A stretch of DNA of 64,000 nucleotides from assembly GCA_950097015.1 (NCBI GenBank), contig CATNEN010000038.1:9558001-9622000 (forward strand), given 5' to 3'. The translations under genes were made by a program, and so were the position numbers. The notes beneath the pieces are model-generated. The model was not told the DNA's origin and did not search any database. It saw nothing but the letters and a program-made list of their open reading frames with translations. This document shows, piece after piece, positions 1 through 12,700 of the stretch (the stretch's first letter is position 1; every line of letters begins with the position of its first letter). Source of the stretch: Macrostomum hystrix (taxonomy: Eukaryota > Platyhelminthes > Macrostomidae).

Positions 1-437
1 CATCATGCCCTGAAACCCAATCTGTCAGGCCCTGAAACCCAATCCTTCCATCAGGCTCTGAAACCCAATCCTTCCATCATGCCCTGAAACCCAATCCTTC
101 CATCATGCCCTGAAACCCAATCCTTCCATCAGGCTCTGAAACCCAATCCTTCCATCATGCCCTGAAACCCAATCCTTCCATCATGCCCTGAAACCCAATC
201 CTTCCATCAGGCTCTGAAACCCAATCCTTCCATCATGCCCTGAAACCCAATCTGTCAGGCCCTGAAACCCAATCCTTCCATCAGGCCCTGAAACCCAATC
301 CTTCCATCAGGCCCTGAAACCCAATCCTTCCATCAGGCCCTGAAACCCAATCCTTCCATCAGGCTCTGAAACCCAATCCTTCCATCATGCCCTGAAACCC
401 AATCCTTCCATCATGCCCTGAAACCCAATCTGTCAGG
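1..437. repeat. 26-bp minisatellite array at window edge
   Basis: Tandem copies of a 26-bp unit with core ccctgaaacccaatccttc. Units alternate between catcatg and catcagg openings, and a few shortened units contain tctgtcagg. The array is cut by the window start. It is non-coding as far as can be seen. Confidence 0.95.
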
Positions 438-1265
438 CCCTGAATCAACCATTCAACCAAATTGATTGAATGGGCCCTACTCATTGTGAGCTATTGGAGA
501 GGACAAAAGCCAGCTTTCATTTGTTCATATTTTGTCTGAATCAAAAGAAATTCAATTAAAAATATATAATTCGAAATATAACCATGCAAGTTACTTAAAC
601 AACGCCCACTGGGCGCGGACATTACAGCCGTGAGCGAAAATCACCTACTGCTAAGATATTTCCTTTATCTGCTTTCAACTAAATCAATTCGAGCCAATGA
701 TTTAGCCTAATTAGGTTGGGAAGGAAATGCTGCTTAGGCTGCTCTCAGCAGATCGGACGCGGTTAATCCTAAATCTGAAATTGGACTTCGTCCTAGATTC
801 TATTTCTGCGGCATTCGGTCGCAGTTTGCCGGCCAACTGAAGTGTCCAGGTGTTTTAACGGCAATTGCTGCAATTTGGACCACTTTTGCGTATTACCTTT
901 TCTTGAAGAGATCTACAAGCAATCAAGATAAGAATTATCCCCTTCTAGTCTTATAGGAGTATAACAAGAATGCTAAAACACCGGAAATTTTTGTTAATTA
1001 CTAATCATCAGCTACCAGATTCCAAAGAAAATAGGCCCCGCTCTCAGATAAGCAACTCGTGATACAGAGGAAAATATGCATTTGTAAGAATTCCCACATT
1101 CAATCAACTGAAATACCTGAGAATTATTAGTTCAATTAATTATTGACAATCAGGCAGTTTTAATTGAGAACTGTTCAAATTTCTTGTAGTTTTCAATTAA
1201 CATCTCTCAAAGACGTGAACATTTCCTGCAATTTTGAATACTGAAAAAGGTAATTAAGAACAAAA
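438..1265. other. Unique spacer without recognisable gene
   Basis: AT-rich single-copy sequence between two minisatellites. No open frame with coding character, no tRNA-like fold and no terminal repeats were seen. Confidence 0.6.
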
Positions 1266-4200
1266 TACACAAGGCTGTGTTTTGTTAGGTTTCAGCGCTG
1301 TGTTTTGGTATGTTTCAAGGCTGTGTTTGGTAGGTTTCAGGGCTGTGTTTTGTTAGGTTTCAGCGCTGTGTTTTGGTATGTTTCAGGGCTGTGTTTGGTA
1401 GGTTTCAGGGCTGTGTTTGGTAGGTTTCAGGGCTGTGTTTTGGTATGTTTCAGGGCTGTGTTTTGGTATGTTTCAGGGCTGTGTTTTGTTTGATTTCAGG
1501 GCTGTGTTTTGGTATGTTTCAGGGCTGTGTTTGGTAGGTTTCAGGGCTGTGTTTTGTTAGGTTTCAGGGCTGTGTTTTGTTAGGTTTCAGGGCTGTGTTT
1601 GGTATGTTTCAGGGCTGTGTTTTGGTATGTTTCAGGGCTGTGTTTTGGTATGTTTCAGGGCTGTGTTTGGTAGGTTTCAGGGCTGTGTTTGGTATGTTTC
1701 AGGGCTGTGTTTGGTAGGTTTCAGGGCTGTGTTTGGTAGGTTTCAGGGCTGTGTTTTGTTAGGTTTCAGGGCTGTGTTTTGTTAGGTTTCAGTGCTGTGT
1801 TTTGATATGTTTCAGGGCTGTGTTTTGTTAGGTTTCAGGGCTATGCTTTGGTATGTTTCAGGGCTGTGCTTTGGTATGTTTCAGGACTGTGTTTTGGTAT
1901 GTTTCAGGGCTGTGTTTTGTTAGGTTTCAGGGCTGTGTTTGGTAGGTTTCAGGGCTGTGTTTTGTTAGGTTTCAGGGCTGTGTTTGGTAGGTTTCAGGGC
2001 TGTGTTTGGTAGGTTTCAGGGCTGTGTTTTGTTAGGTTTCAGGGCTGTGTTTTGTTAGGTTTCAGGGCTGTGTTTTGTTAGGTTTCAGGGCTGTGTTTTG
2101 TTAGGTTTCAGGGCTGTGTTTTGGTATGTTTCAGGGCTGTGTTTGGTAGGTTTCAGGGCTGTGTTTTGGTATGTTTCAGGGCTGTGTTTTGTTAGGTTTC
2201 AGGGCTGTGTTTTGTTAGATTTCAGGGCTGTGTTTTGGTATGTTTCAGGGCTGTGTTTTGGTAGGTTTCAGCGCTGTGTTTTGGTATGTTTCAGGGCTGT
2301 GTTTGGTAGGTTTCAGGGCTGTGTTTTGGTATGTTTCAGGGCTGTGTTTTGTTAGGTTTCAGGGCTGTGTTTTGGTATGTTTCAGGGCTGTGTTTTGGTA
2401 TTTTTCAGGGCTGTGTTTTGGTATTTTTCAGGGCTGTGTTTTGGTATTTTTCAGGGCTGTGTTTTGGTATGTTTCAGGGCTGTGTTTTGTTAGGTTTTAG
2501 CGCTGTGTTTTGTTAGGTTTTAGCGCTGTGTTTTGTTAGGTTTCAGGGCTGTGTTTTGTTAGGTTTCAGGGCTGTGTTTTGTTAGGTTTCAGGGGCTGTG
2601 TTTTAGTATGTTTCAGGGCTGTGTTTTGGTATGTTTCAGGGCTGTGTTTTGTTAGGTTTTAGCGCTGTGTTTTGTTAGGTTTCAGGGCTGTGTTTTGGTA
2701 TGTTTCAGGGCTGTGTTTGGTAGGTTTCAGGGCTGTGTTTTGGTATGTTTCAGGGCTGTGTTTTGGTATGTTTCAGGGCTGTGTTTTGTTAGGTTTTAGG
2801 GCTGTGTTTGGTAGGTTTCAGGGCTGTGTTTTGTTAGGTTTCAGGGCTGTGTTTTGGTATGTTTCAGGGCTGTGTTTTGTTAGGTTTCAGGGCCGTGTTT
2901 TGTTAGGTTTCAGGGCTGTGTTTTGTTAGGTTTCAGGGCTGTGTTTTGTTAGGTTTCAGGGCTGTGTTTGGTAGGTTTCAGGGCTGTGTTTTGGTATGTT
3001 TCAGGGCTGTGTTTTGGTATGTTTCAGGGCTGTGTTTTGTTAGGTTTCAGGGCTGTGTTTGGTAGGTTTCAGGGCTGTGTTTTGTTAGGTTTCAGGGCTG
3101 TGTTTTGGTATGTTTCAGGGCTGTGTTTTGTTAGGTTTCAGGGCCGTGTTTTGTTAGATTTCAGGGCTGTGTTTTGTTAGGTTTCAGGGCTGTGTTTTGT
3201 TAGGTTTCAGGGCTGTGTTTTGGTATGTTTCAGGGCTGTGTTTGGTAGGTTTCAGGGCTGTGTTTTGTTAGGTTTCAGGGCTGTGTTTGATAGGTTTCAG
3301 GGCTGTGTTTTGGTATGTTTCAGGGCTGTGTTTTGTTAGGTTTTAGCGCTGTGTTTTGTTAGGTTTCAGGGCTGTGTTTTGGTATGTTTCAGGGCTGTGT
3401 TTTGTTAGGTTTCAGGGCCGTGTTTTGTTAGGTTTCAGGGCTGTGTTTTGTTAGGTTTCAGGGCTGTGTTTTGTTAGGTTTCAGGGCTGTGTTTTGGTAT
3501 GTTTCAGGGCTGTGTTTGGTAGGTTTCAGGGCTGTGTTTTGTTAGGTTTCAGGGCTGTGTTTGGTAGGTTTCAGGGCTGTGTTTTGGTATGTTTCAGGGC
3601 TGTGTTTTGTTAGGTTTTAGCGCTGTGTTTTGTTAGGTTTCAGGGCTGTGTTTTGGTATGTTTCAGGGCTGTGTTTGGTAGGTTTCAGGGCTGTGTTTGG
3701 TAGGTTTCAGGGCTGTGTTTTGTTAGGTTTCAGGGCTGTGTTTGGTAGGTTTCAGGGCTGTGTTTTGGTATGTTTCAGGGCTGTGTTTTGGTATGTTTCA
3801 GGGCTGTGTTTTGTTAGGTTTCAGGGCTGTGTTTGGTAGGTTTCAGGGCTGTGTTTTGGTATGTTTCAGGGCTGTGTTTTGTTAGGTTTCAGGGCCGTGT
3901 TTTGTTAGATTTCAGGGCTGTGTTTTGTTAGGTTTCAGGGCTGTGTTTTGTTAGGTTTCAGGGCTGTGTTTTGGTATGTTTCAGGGCTGTGTTTGGTAGG
4001 TTTCAGGGCTGTGTTTTGTTAGGTTTCAGGGCTGTGTTTGATAGGTTTCAGGGCTGTGTTTTGGTATGTTTCAGGGCTGTGTTTTGTTAGGTTTTAGCGC
4101 TGTGTTTTGTTAGGTTTCAGGGCTGTGTTTTGGTATGTTTCAGGGCTGTGTTTGGTAGGTTTCAGGGCTGTGTTTGGTAGGTTTCAGGGCTGTGTTTTGT

Positions 4201-7200
4201 TAGGTTTCAGGGCTGTGTTTGGTAGGTTTCAGGGCTGTGTTTTGGTATGTTTCAGGGCTGTGTTTTGGTATGTTTCAGGGCTGTGTTTTGTTAGGTTTCA
4301 GGGCTGTGTTTGGTAGGTTTCAGGGCTGTGTTTTGGTATGTTTCAGGGCTGTGTTTTGTTAGGTTTTAGCGCTGTGTTTTGTTAGGTTTCAGGGCTGTGT
4401 TTTGGTATGTTTCAGGGCTGTGTTTTGTTAGGTTTCAGGGCCGTGTTTTGTTAGGTTTCAGGGCTGTGTTTTGTTAGGTTTCAGGGCTGTGTTTTGTTAG
4501 GTTTCAGGGCTGTGTTTTGGTATGTTTCAGGGCTGTGTTTGGTAGGTTTCAGGGCTGTGTTTTGTTAGGTTTCAGGGCTGTGTTTGGTAGGTTTCAGGGC
4601 TGTGTTTTGGTATGTTTCAGGGCTGTGTTTTGTTAGGTTTTAGCGCTGTGTTTTGTTAGGTTTCAGGGCTGTGTTTTGGTATGTTTCAGGGCTGTGTTTT
4701 GTTAGGTTTCAGGGCCGTGTTTTGTTAGGTTTCAGGGCTGTGTTTTGTTAGGTTTCAGGGCTGTGTTTTGTTAGGTTTCAGGGCTGTGTTTTGGTATGTT
4801 TCAGGGCTGTGTTTGGTAGGTTTCAGGGCTGTGTTTTGTTAGGTTTCAGGGCTGTGTTTGGTAGGTTTCAGGGCTGTGTTTTGGTATGTTTCAGGGCTGT
4901 GTTTTGTTAGGTTTTAGCGCTGTGTTTTGTTAGGTTTCAGGGCTGTGTTTTGGTATGTTTCAGGGCTGTGTTTTGTTAGGTTTCAGGGCCGTGTTTTGTT
5001 AGGTTTCAGGGCTGTGTTTTGTTAGGTTTCAGGGCTGTGTTTTGTTAGGTTTCAGGGCTGTGTTTTGGTATGTTTCAGGGCTGTGTTTGGTAGGTTTCAG
5101 GGCTGTGTTTTGTTAGGTTTCAGGGCTGTGTTTGGTAGGTTTCAGGGCTGTGTTTTGGTATGTTTCAGGGCTGTGTTTTGTTAGGTTTTAGCGCTGTGTT
5201 TTGTTAGGTTTCAGGGCTGTGTTTTGGTATGTTTCAGGGCTGTGTTTGGTAGGTTTCAGGGCTGTGTTTGGTAGGTTTCAGGGCTGTGTTTTGTTAGGTT
5301 TCAGGGCTGTGTTTGGTAGGTTTCAGGGCTGTGTTTTGGTATGTTTCAGGGCTGTGTTTTGGTATGTTTCAGGGCTGTGTTTTGTTAGGTTTCAGGGCTG
5401 TGTTTGGTAGGTTTCAGGGCTGTGTTTTGTTAGGTTTCAGGGCTGTGTTTTGTTAGGTTTCAGGGCTGTGTTTGGTAGGTTTCAGGGCTGTGTTTTGGTA
5501 TGTTTCAGGGCTGTGTTTTGGTATGTTTCAGGGCTGTGTTTTGTTAGGTTTCAGGGCTGTGTTTGGTAGGTTTCAGGGCTGTGTTTTGTTAGGTTTCAGG
5601 GCTGTGTTTTGGTATGTTTCAGGGCTGTGTTTTGTTAGGTTTCAGGGCCGTGTTTTGTTAGATTTCAGGGCTGTGTTTTGTTAGGTTTCAGGGCTGTGTT
5701 TTGTTAGGTTTCAGGGCTGTGTTTTGGTATGTTTCAGGGCTGTGTTTGGTAGGTTTCAGGGCTGTGTTTTGTTAGGTTTCAGGGCTGTGTTTGATAGGTT
5801 TCAGGGCTGTGTTTTGGTATGTTTCAGGGCTGTGTTTTGTTAGGTTTTAGCGCTGTGTTTTGTTAGGTTTCAGGGCTGTGTTTTGGTATGTTTCAGGGCT
5901 GTGTTTTGTTAGGTTTCAGGGCCGTGTTTTGTTAGGTTTCAGGGCTGTGTTTTGTTAGGTTTCAGGGCTGTGTTTTGTTAGGTTTCAGGGCTGTGTTTTG
6001 GTATGTTTCAGGGCTGTGTTTGGTAGGTTTCAGGGCTGTGTTTTGTTAGGTTTCAGGGCTGTGTTTGGTAGGTTTCAGGGCTGTGTTTTGGTATGTTTCA
6101 GGGCTGTGTTTTGTTAGGTTTTAGCGCTGTGTTTTGTTAGGTTTCAGGGCTGTGTTTTGGTATGTTTCAGGGCTGTGTTTGGTAGGTTTCAGGGCTGTGT
6201 TTGGTAGGTTTCAGGGCTGTGTTTTGTTAGGTTTCAGGGCTGTGTTTGGTAGGTTTCAGGGCTGTGTTTTGGTATGTTTCAGGGCTGTGTTTTGGTATGT
6301 TTCAGGGCTGTGTTTTGTTAGGTTTCAGGGCTGTGTTTGGTAGGTTTCAGGGCTGTGTTTTGGTATGTTTCAGGGCTGTGTTTTGTTAGGTTTCAGGGCC
6401 GTGTTTTGTTAGATTTCAGGGCTGTGTTTTGTTAGGTTTCAGGGCTGTGTTTTGTTAGGTTTCAGGGCTGTGTTTTGGTATGTTTCAGGGCTGTGTTTGG
6501 TAGGTTTCAGGGCTGTGTTTTGTTAGGTTTCAGGGCTGTGTTTGATAGGTTTCAGGGCTGTGTTTTGGTATGTTTCAGGGCTGTGTTTTGTTAGGTTTTA
6601 GCGCTGTGTTTTGTTAGGTTTCAGGGCTGTGTTTTGGTATGTTTCAGGGCTGTGTTTGGTAGGTTTCAGGGCTGTGTTTGGTAGGTTTCAGGGCTGTGTT
6701 TTGTTAGGTTTCAGGGCTGTGTTTGGTAGGTTTCAGGGCTGTGTTTTGGTATGTTTCAGGGCTGTGTTTTGGTATGTTTCAGGGCTGTGTTTTGTTAGGT
6801 TTCAGGGCTGTGTTTGGTAGGTTTCAGGGCTGTGTTTTGGTATGTTTCAGGGCTGTGTTTTGTTAGGTTTCAGGGCCGTGTTTTGTTAGATTTCAGGGCT
6901 GTGTTTTGTTAGGTTTCAGGGCTGTGTTTTGTTAGGTTTCAGGGCTGTGTTTTGGTATGTTTCAGGGCTGTGTTTGGTAGGTTTCAGGGCTGTGTTTTGT
7001 TAGGTTTCAGGGCTGTGTTTGATAGGTTTCAGGGCTGTGTTTTGGTATGTTTCAGGGCTGTGTTTTGTTAGGTTTTAGCGCTGTGTTTTGTTAGGTTTCA
7101 GGGCTGTGTTTTGGTATGTTTCAGGGCTGTGTTTTGTTAGGTTTCAGGGCCGTGTTTTGTTAGGTTTCAGGGCTGTGTTTTGTTAGGTTTCAGGGCTGTG

Positions 7201-7859
7201 TTTTGTTAGGTTTCAGGGCTGTGTTTTGGTATGTTTCAGGGCTGTGTTTGGTAGGTTTCAGGGCTGTGTTTTGTTAGGTTTCAGGGCTGTGTTTGGTAGG
7301 TTTCAGGGCTGTGTTTTGGTATGTTTCAGGGCTGTGTTTTGTTAGGTTTTAGCGCTGTGTTTTGTTAGGTTTCAGGGCTGTGTTTTGGTATGTTTCAGGG
7401 CTGTGTTTGGTAGGTTTCAGGGCTGTGTTTGGTAGGTTTCAGGGCTGTGTTTTGTTAGGTTTCAGGGCTGTGTTTGGTAGGTTTCAGGGCTGTGTTTTGG
7501 TATGTTTCAGGGCTGTGTTTTGGTATGTTTCAGGGCTGTGTTTTGTTAGGTTTCAGGGCTGTGTTTGGTAGGTTTCAGGGCTGTGTTTTGTTAGGTTTCA
7601 GGGCTGTGTTTTGGTATGTTTCAGGGCTGTGTTTTGTTAGGTTTCAGGGCTGTGTTTTGGTATGTTTCAGGGCTGTGTTTTGTTAGGTTTCAGGGCCGTG
7701 TTTTGTTAGGTTTCAGGGCTGTGTTTTGTTAGGTTTCAGGGCTGTGTTTTGGTAGGTTTCAGGGCTGTGTTTTGGAAGGTTTCAGGGCTGTGTTTTAGTA
7801 TGTTTCAGGGCTGTGTTTTGGTATGTTTCAGGGCTGTGTTTTGTTAGGTTTCAGGGCCG
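1266..7859. repeat. 6.6 kb minisatellite of 22-23 bp units with higher-order structure
   Basis: About 290 head-to-tail units built on gtttcagggctgtgttt, followed by ggtag (22 bp), ggtat or tgttag (23 bp). A rarer unit reading gttttagcgctg recurs at spacings of about 273 and 477 bp. Unit runs at 2968, 3630 and 4107 recur exactly 2504 bp later at 5472, 6134 and 6611. This shows nested higher-order duplication. Small open frames inside are by-products of the repeat. Confidence 0.97.
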
Positions 7860-8154
7860 TGTAAAATGACTATTAGCATAATTTTTCATCTTTATGCTGT
7901 GTGCATGTAGGCAGTTTTCACTTGTTAAAAGCGTTTTACTTTTCGCATTCGAAAACCGCTTAGCCTCACTTTTAGCCGTGTCCCTCAAAGTGCAGCCTTT
8001 GTCTATGGCACAAAGTAAGTGCTTTGCCCGACTGGGCCGACTCATTCAGTCTATAGCTATTGGGTTTCCTTTTTAATCTGTCTGCTTGACTGAGCGAGCG
8101 AGAACAGCAGCTGACTCGGCTGAGCCTTACAAGTAAGCTGTACACTGAGTTGCC

Positions 8155-8787
8155 ATGCCAACTGCTCTAGCTGACAGTGCCGCCTGCTCTTCAGCGCTGA
8201 CGCTGCATCCGGAGCTACCAACTGGCTTGGGGCAGGAGCAGTCAGGATTTCTCACCGTCGTCAGCAAGGTGTCTCGCTGGATCGCCGCCTCGGACTGCCA
8301 CGTGCGCTGCCTGTTCGCCGAGGACCGGTCCACGTCCACAACGGCCACTCAGCTATCACCGTCTGTCATGAGCGAAGAAGCCGGCGAGGTGGAGCGAACG
8401 GCGCTAGCCGAGCGACTCCGTCAGGACGCCGTGGACCGGGCGGCTCGAATCTCTCAGCATCTGAACTCAGGTCCAGCCGAGAGTCAGGCTAACAATCACG
8501 GTCGGCATAGCAACAGAAGCGATCATAGCCAGATGACTTTTAGAGGCGGATGCAATAAAATCTACAAAGTAAAAACCAACACGAAACGTAATATGCATCG
8601 CAGCGGTCGTCAAGGCAACTGCAACGCGATCGGCGACCAGCAGCGGCCTGACTTGTCTGACGGTACGTTTAATATTCTAAGATTTGACTCGAACTCCAGG
8701 TCCTGCCGTCTGCGAGTGACCATCGTGCTGGAATTGCCCAGAGCTACGGAACATTCTGGAAAAGTCACGGCGCAGCGCCAGACCTGA
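8155..8787 (+). CDS. Doubtful hypothetical protein, 210 aa
   Basis: An uninterrupted frame starts at 8155 and stops at 8787. The first part, to about codon 105, is GC-rich with plausible codon use and a charged helical stretch (around ERTALAERLRQDAVDRAARI). The rest is Asn/Arg/Ser-rich and looks less like protein. A candidate acceptor (gaactccag at about 8698) would open another frame to about 8920, so the real gene may have an intron after about 8470. No family is recognised. A polyadenylation hexamer lies at 9052. The call rests only on frame length, composition and that signal. Confidence 0.33.
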   Translation: MPTALADSAACSSALTLHPELPTGLGQEQSGFLTVVSKVSRWIAASDCHVRCLFAEDRSTSTTATQLSPSVMSEEAGEVERTALAERLRQDAVDRAARISQHLNSGPAESQANNHGRHSNRSDHSQMTFRGGCNKIYKVKTNTKRNMHRSGRQGNCNAIGDQQRPDLSDGTFNILRFDSNSRSCRLRVTIVLELPRATEHSGKVTAQRQT

Positions 8788-9051
8788 CCCGGCCTAGTCC
8801 AGACAGCTGGACGTGCCTAGTAACCTCACAGCAACGCGCTATTCAATTCAGTGTTTACCGGTTTAACCGCAGCAGAGTTTCGATTCGCCTCGCACTTTTA
8901 ACGACTCTCTTAGACTGAGAATCTAAAAGAATGCTATTTAAATCGAGTTGCGACCCTGAGCGAATTGTTTTTACACACAAACTAAACCCTCACAGCCCGC
9001 CTTGGTATGCAGTTAATCTCGCCCGTAGCAACTGTATCAGAGTCGCTTTCG

Positions 9052-9057
9052 AATAAA
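9052..9057 (+). terminator. Possible polyadenylation signal AATAAA
   Basis: AATAAA 265 nt downstream of the 8787 stop, followed by T-rich sequence. It is a reasonable 3' end signal only if the upstream frame is a gene. Confidence 0.35.
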
Positions 9058-9230
9058 AAAATTAAATTTACATATTTTTGTTTCTTTATTGCATGTGCAG
9101 TTATACGCTTAAAATAATCTGCCTTTTAACACTTTTTTAATTACTTGTGCAAAGCTGACGATCTTCGGGCTATCGGAACTGGTTTTTAACACCCGCTCAA
9201 GGAAACACTTAAAATATTTGAGTGGTTTAT

Positions 9231-9433
9231 TCGTTTCTTGGAATGAGTGCTGAGATCATTTCTTGGAATGAGTGCTGAGATCGTTTCTTGGAATGAGTGC
9301 TGAGATCATTTCTTGGAATGAGTGCTGAGATCATTTCTTGGAATGAGTGCTGAGATCATTTCTTGGAATGAGTGCTGAGATCGTTTCTTGGAATGAGTGC
9401 TGAGATCATTTCTTGGAATGAGTGCTGAGATCA
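9231..9433. repeat. 25-bp minisatellite, about 8 copies
   Basis: Repeated core ttcttggaatgagtgctgag, joined by atcat or atcgt, in near-perfect tandem. It lies between the doubtful 8.2 kb gene and the 3' end of PBK. Confidence 0.95.
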
Positions 9434-9776
9434 TATTTTTCAAATTTAAATAAGCACTTTGTTTTAATAGTAAAAATCTAGATTTACTGAAACACTATGG
9501 TGTTGGACAAATATAGACTAAAATCTTATGTTATTATACTCGTGCATTTTTTTAATTCATTAAAAACCATTAAATGCTGCTTTCACATAACAATGCATTA
9601 ATGAGCTGTAAAATTTCGCAACATAAAAGGGCCAATCAGTAAGCATGGTAAGATGCGGTTTTCCTACAACTTTACAATACTTTGCAATAATAAATAATAA
9701 ATAAGAAATAAAAATATTACGTTGCGCTAAAAGTACAAACTGTCCAAACAGTGACGGACGGTCCGTGGCAAAACTA

Positions 9777-12700
9777 TCACTGCTCAGTATGAGGCGACAG
9801 CAGCTGTAGCAGCTCCACAGCAGAGGGTCGCACATCCGGGTCCACCTCCGTCAGTCGGCTGAACATGCCGACAATGGCCAGGAGCAGCTTGTCGCTGGAG
9901 TCCGGAGAATCGACGGCCTGCTCATCAAGCAGCCAGGCGGGCAGCGGGGGTCGCGTGCCCAGCCGCTGACTCAGCAGGTCGTCGATTGACATGGCCGAGT
10001 CTTCAAAGATGGAAGCCTCGGCGGAAGCGGCCGACGAAGCTACCGAAGAAATCGACAATGCCAGGCGACTGCGGCTATAATCGTCGGCGGCCCGCTGGCG
10101 AAACAGGTCCCCATGCGGCAGGTCCAGGGTTAGCAGCTCGAACAGCACCATGCCCAGGCTCCACATATCCGCTTTGTGACCGAAGCGATCGCCGCGTAGA
10201 GCCTGCGGAGTGAGGTGGTTGGCTTGGAGTAAGGTGGGTGGCTTGGAGTGAGGTGGGTGGCTTGGAGTGAGATGGGTGGCTTGGAGTGACGTGGGTGGCT
10301 TGGAGTGAGATGGGTGGCTTTGAGTGAGATGGTGTGCTTGGAGTGAGGTGGAGTAGCTTCGAGTGACGGGGGTAGCTTCGAGTGAGGAGGCGTAGCCTTA
10401 AGTGGGTGGGGTACATTTGAGTGACGCCGTAGCCCGAAGCTTGGAGTGAGGTGGCATTGCCTTGCGTAAAGTGGGTTATCTTAGAGTGAGGTCAGGTAAC
10501 TTAGAGTAAGGTGGGGTAGCTTTGAGTGAGGTGGGGTATCATAGAGTGAGGTGGGGTATCATAGAGTGAGGTGGGGTATCATAGAGTGAGGTGGGGTATC
10601 ATAGAGTAAGGTGGGGTATCATAGAGTGAGGTGGGGTATCATAGAGTAAGGTGGGGTATCATAGAGTGAGGTGGGGTCGCTTTGAGTGAGGTCGGGTATC
10701 TTTAAGTGAGGTAGGCATCTTAGAGGAAGGTGGGGTAGATTGGAGTGACGTGGGTAGCTTTGAGTGGTGTGGGGTAGCTTTGAGTGAGGTCGGGTAACTT
10801 AGAGTGAGGTGGGTATCTTAGAGTGAGGTGGGTATCTTAGAGTGAGGTGGGTAACTTAGAGTGAGGTGGGTATCTTAGAGTGAGGTGGGTATCTTAGAGT
10901 GAGGTGGGTATCTTAGAGTGAGGTGGGGTATCTGAGAGTCAGGTGGGGTAGATTGGAGTGAGGTGGGTGTCTTAGAGTGAGGCGGGTTAGCTTTGAGTGA
11001 GGTGGGGTATCTTGGAGTGAGGTGGGCATCTTGGAGTGAGGTGGGTATCTAAGAGTGGTGGGGTAGCTTGGAGTGAGGTGGGTATCTAAGAGTGGTGGGG
11101 TAGCTAGGAGTGAGGTGGGTATCTTCGAGTGAGGTTTAGGTAGGAGCTGCAGGCTATTCGCTAGAGTCAGACCTCTGGCGCGGCCCATAGCTCGGTGCCC
11201 TTGAACTGAGAGCCTGTTGGGGCCTCGAGCCGCTCGCCAGTCAAAGGCAGGGCCGAGCCAAAGTCGCACAGCCTCAGTCGACCATCGTCCGTCAGCAGCA
11301 AGTTTGCGCTTTTTAAGTCGCCGTGCATCAGCTTTTGCTCATTGTGCAGGTAACGCAGGGCATCAGCAGCCTGCGTTGCCATAGAGACGATAAACTCAGG
11401 TGCGAACGGACGTAAGGGCTAAAAAGTAAAAAAAGATACGTAAGCCAGTGCAGCAGCAAAAAGTCAGCACGCATTCAGGTATTCAGAAAGCATTAGCCGC
11501 ACCTTGGATAGCTCAGGCTGCAAAGAAGTTTCCAAATCGCGACTTTCTTCTTGACGCTCCTCGATGGCTTCCATTAGAGAGCGACCACCGAACTGCATCA
11601 GCAAGGACGTGGCAACGCCGCGCGATGTGTCCACCAGTAGGCCGCGGTAGCCGATAATGCCAGGGTGGTTCAGCCGCGCCAGGACGTCCGCCTCGCAGAC
11701 CAGGCGCTGAGCCAGGCCAGAGTCCACTGCGGCCTTCTTAGGGATGCGCGGATTTGCCTGCGGGTTTCAGCGAAGGAGTTTCGTTTTAAGTATATGTGGG
11801 GACAAGCTTAGGCTCCTACCTGAATACAGATTTGAGTCTTTCTACCTACAGTCTCGATTTGAGTCCTAATAGCAGTCCCGGTTAGAATCCTAATTGCAGT
11901 CTCGAATTGAGTCCTAATCGCAGTCACGAATTGAGTCCTAATTGCAGTCTCGAATTGAGTCCTAATTGCAGTCTCGAATTGAGTCCTAATCGCAGTCACG
12001 AATTGAGTCCTAATTGCAGTCTCGAATTGAGTCCTAATTGCAGTCTCGAATTAAGTCCTAATTGCAGTCACGAATTGAGTCCTAATTGCAGTCTCGAATT
12101 GAGTCCTAATTGCAGTCTCGAATTGAGTCCTAATTGCAGTCTCGAATTGAGTCCTAATTGCAGTCACGAATTGAGTCCTAATTGCAGTCTCGAATTGAGT
12201 CCTAATTGCAGTCTCGAATTGAGTCCTAATTGCAGTCTCGAATTGAGTCCTAATTGCAGTCTCGATTTGAGCCCTAATTGCAGTCCGGATTTGAACCATA
12301 ATTTCAGCCTCGATTTGAGCCCTAATTGCAGTCCGGATTTGAACCATAATTTCAGCCTCGATTAGAGTCCTAATTGCAGTCAGGATTTGAGCCCTAATTG
12401 CAGTCCGGATTTGAGCCCTAATTGCAGTCCGGATTTGAGCCCTAATTGCAGTCTCGAATTGAGTCCTAATTGCAGTCACGAATTGAGTCCTAATCGCAGT
12501 CTCGAATTGAGTCCTAATTGCAGTCTCGAATTAAGTCCTAATTGCAGTCACGAATTGAGTCCTAATTGCAGTCTCGAATTGAGTCCTAATTGCAGTCTCG
12601 AATTGAGTCCTAATTGCAGTCTCGAATTGAGTCCTAATTGCAGTCACGAATTGAGTCCTAATTGCAGTCTCGAATTGAGTCCTAATTGCAGTCTCGAATT

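Noticed and set aside
1305-7686. Many 60-86 codon frames of GFRAVFWYVSGLC type
   Set aside because: By-products of the 22-23 bp array; no start context, and identical copies repeat with the satellite period.
1-7859. CRISPR-like array
   Set aside because: Repeats are directly adjacent without unique spacers, and the genome is eukaryotic.
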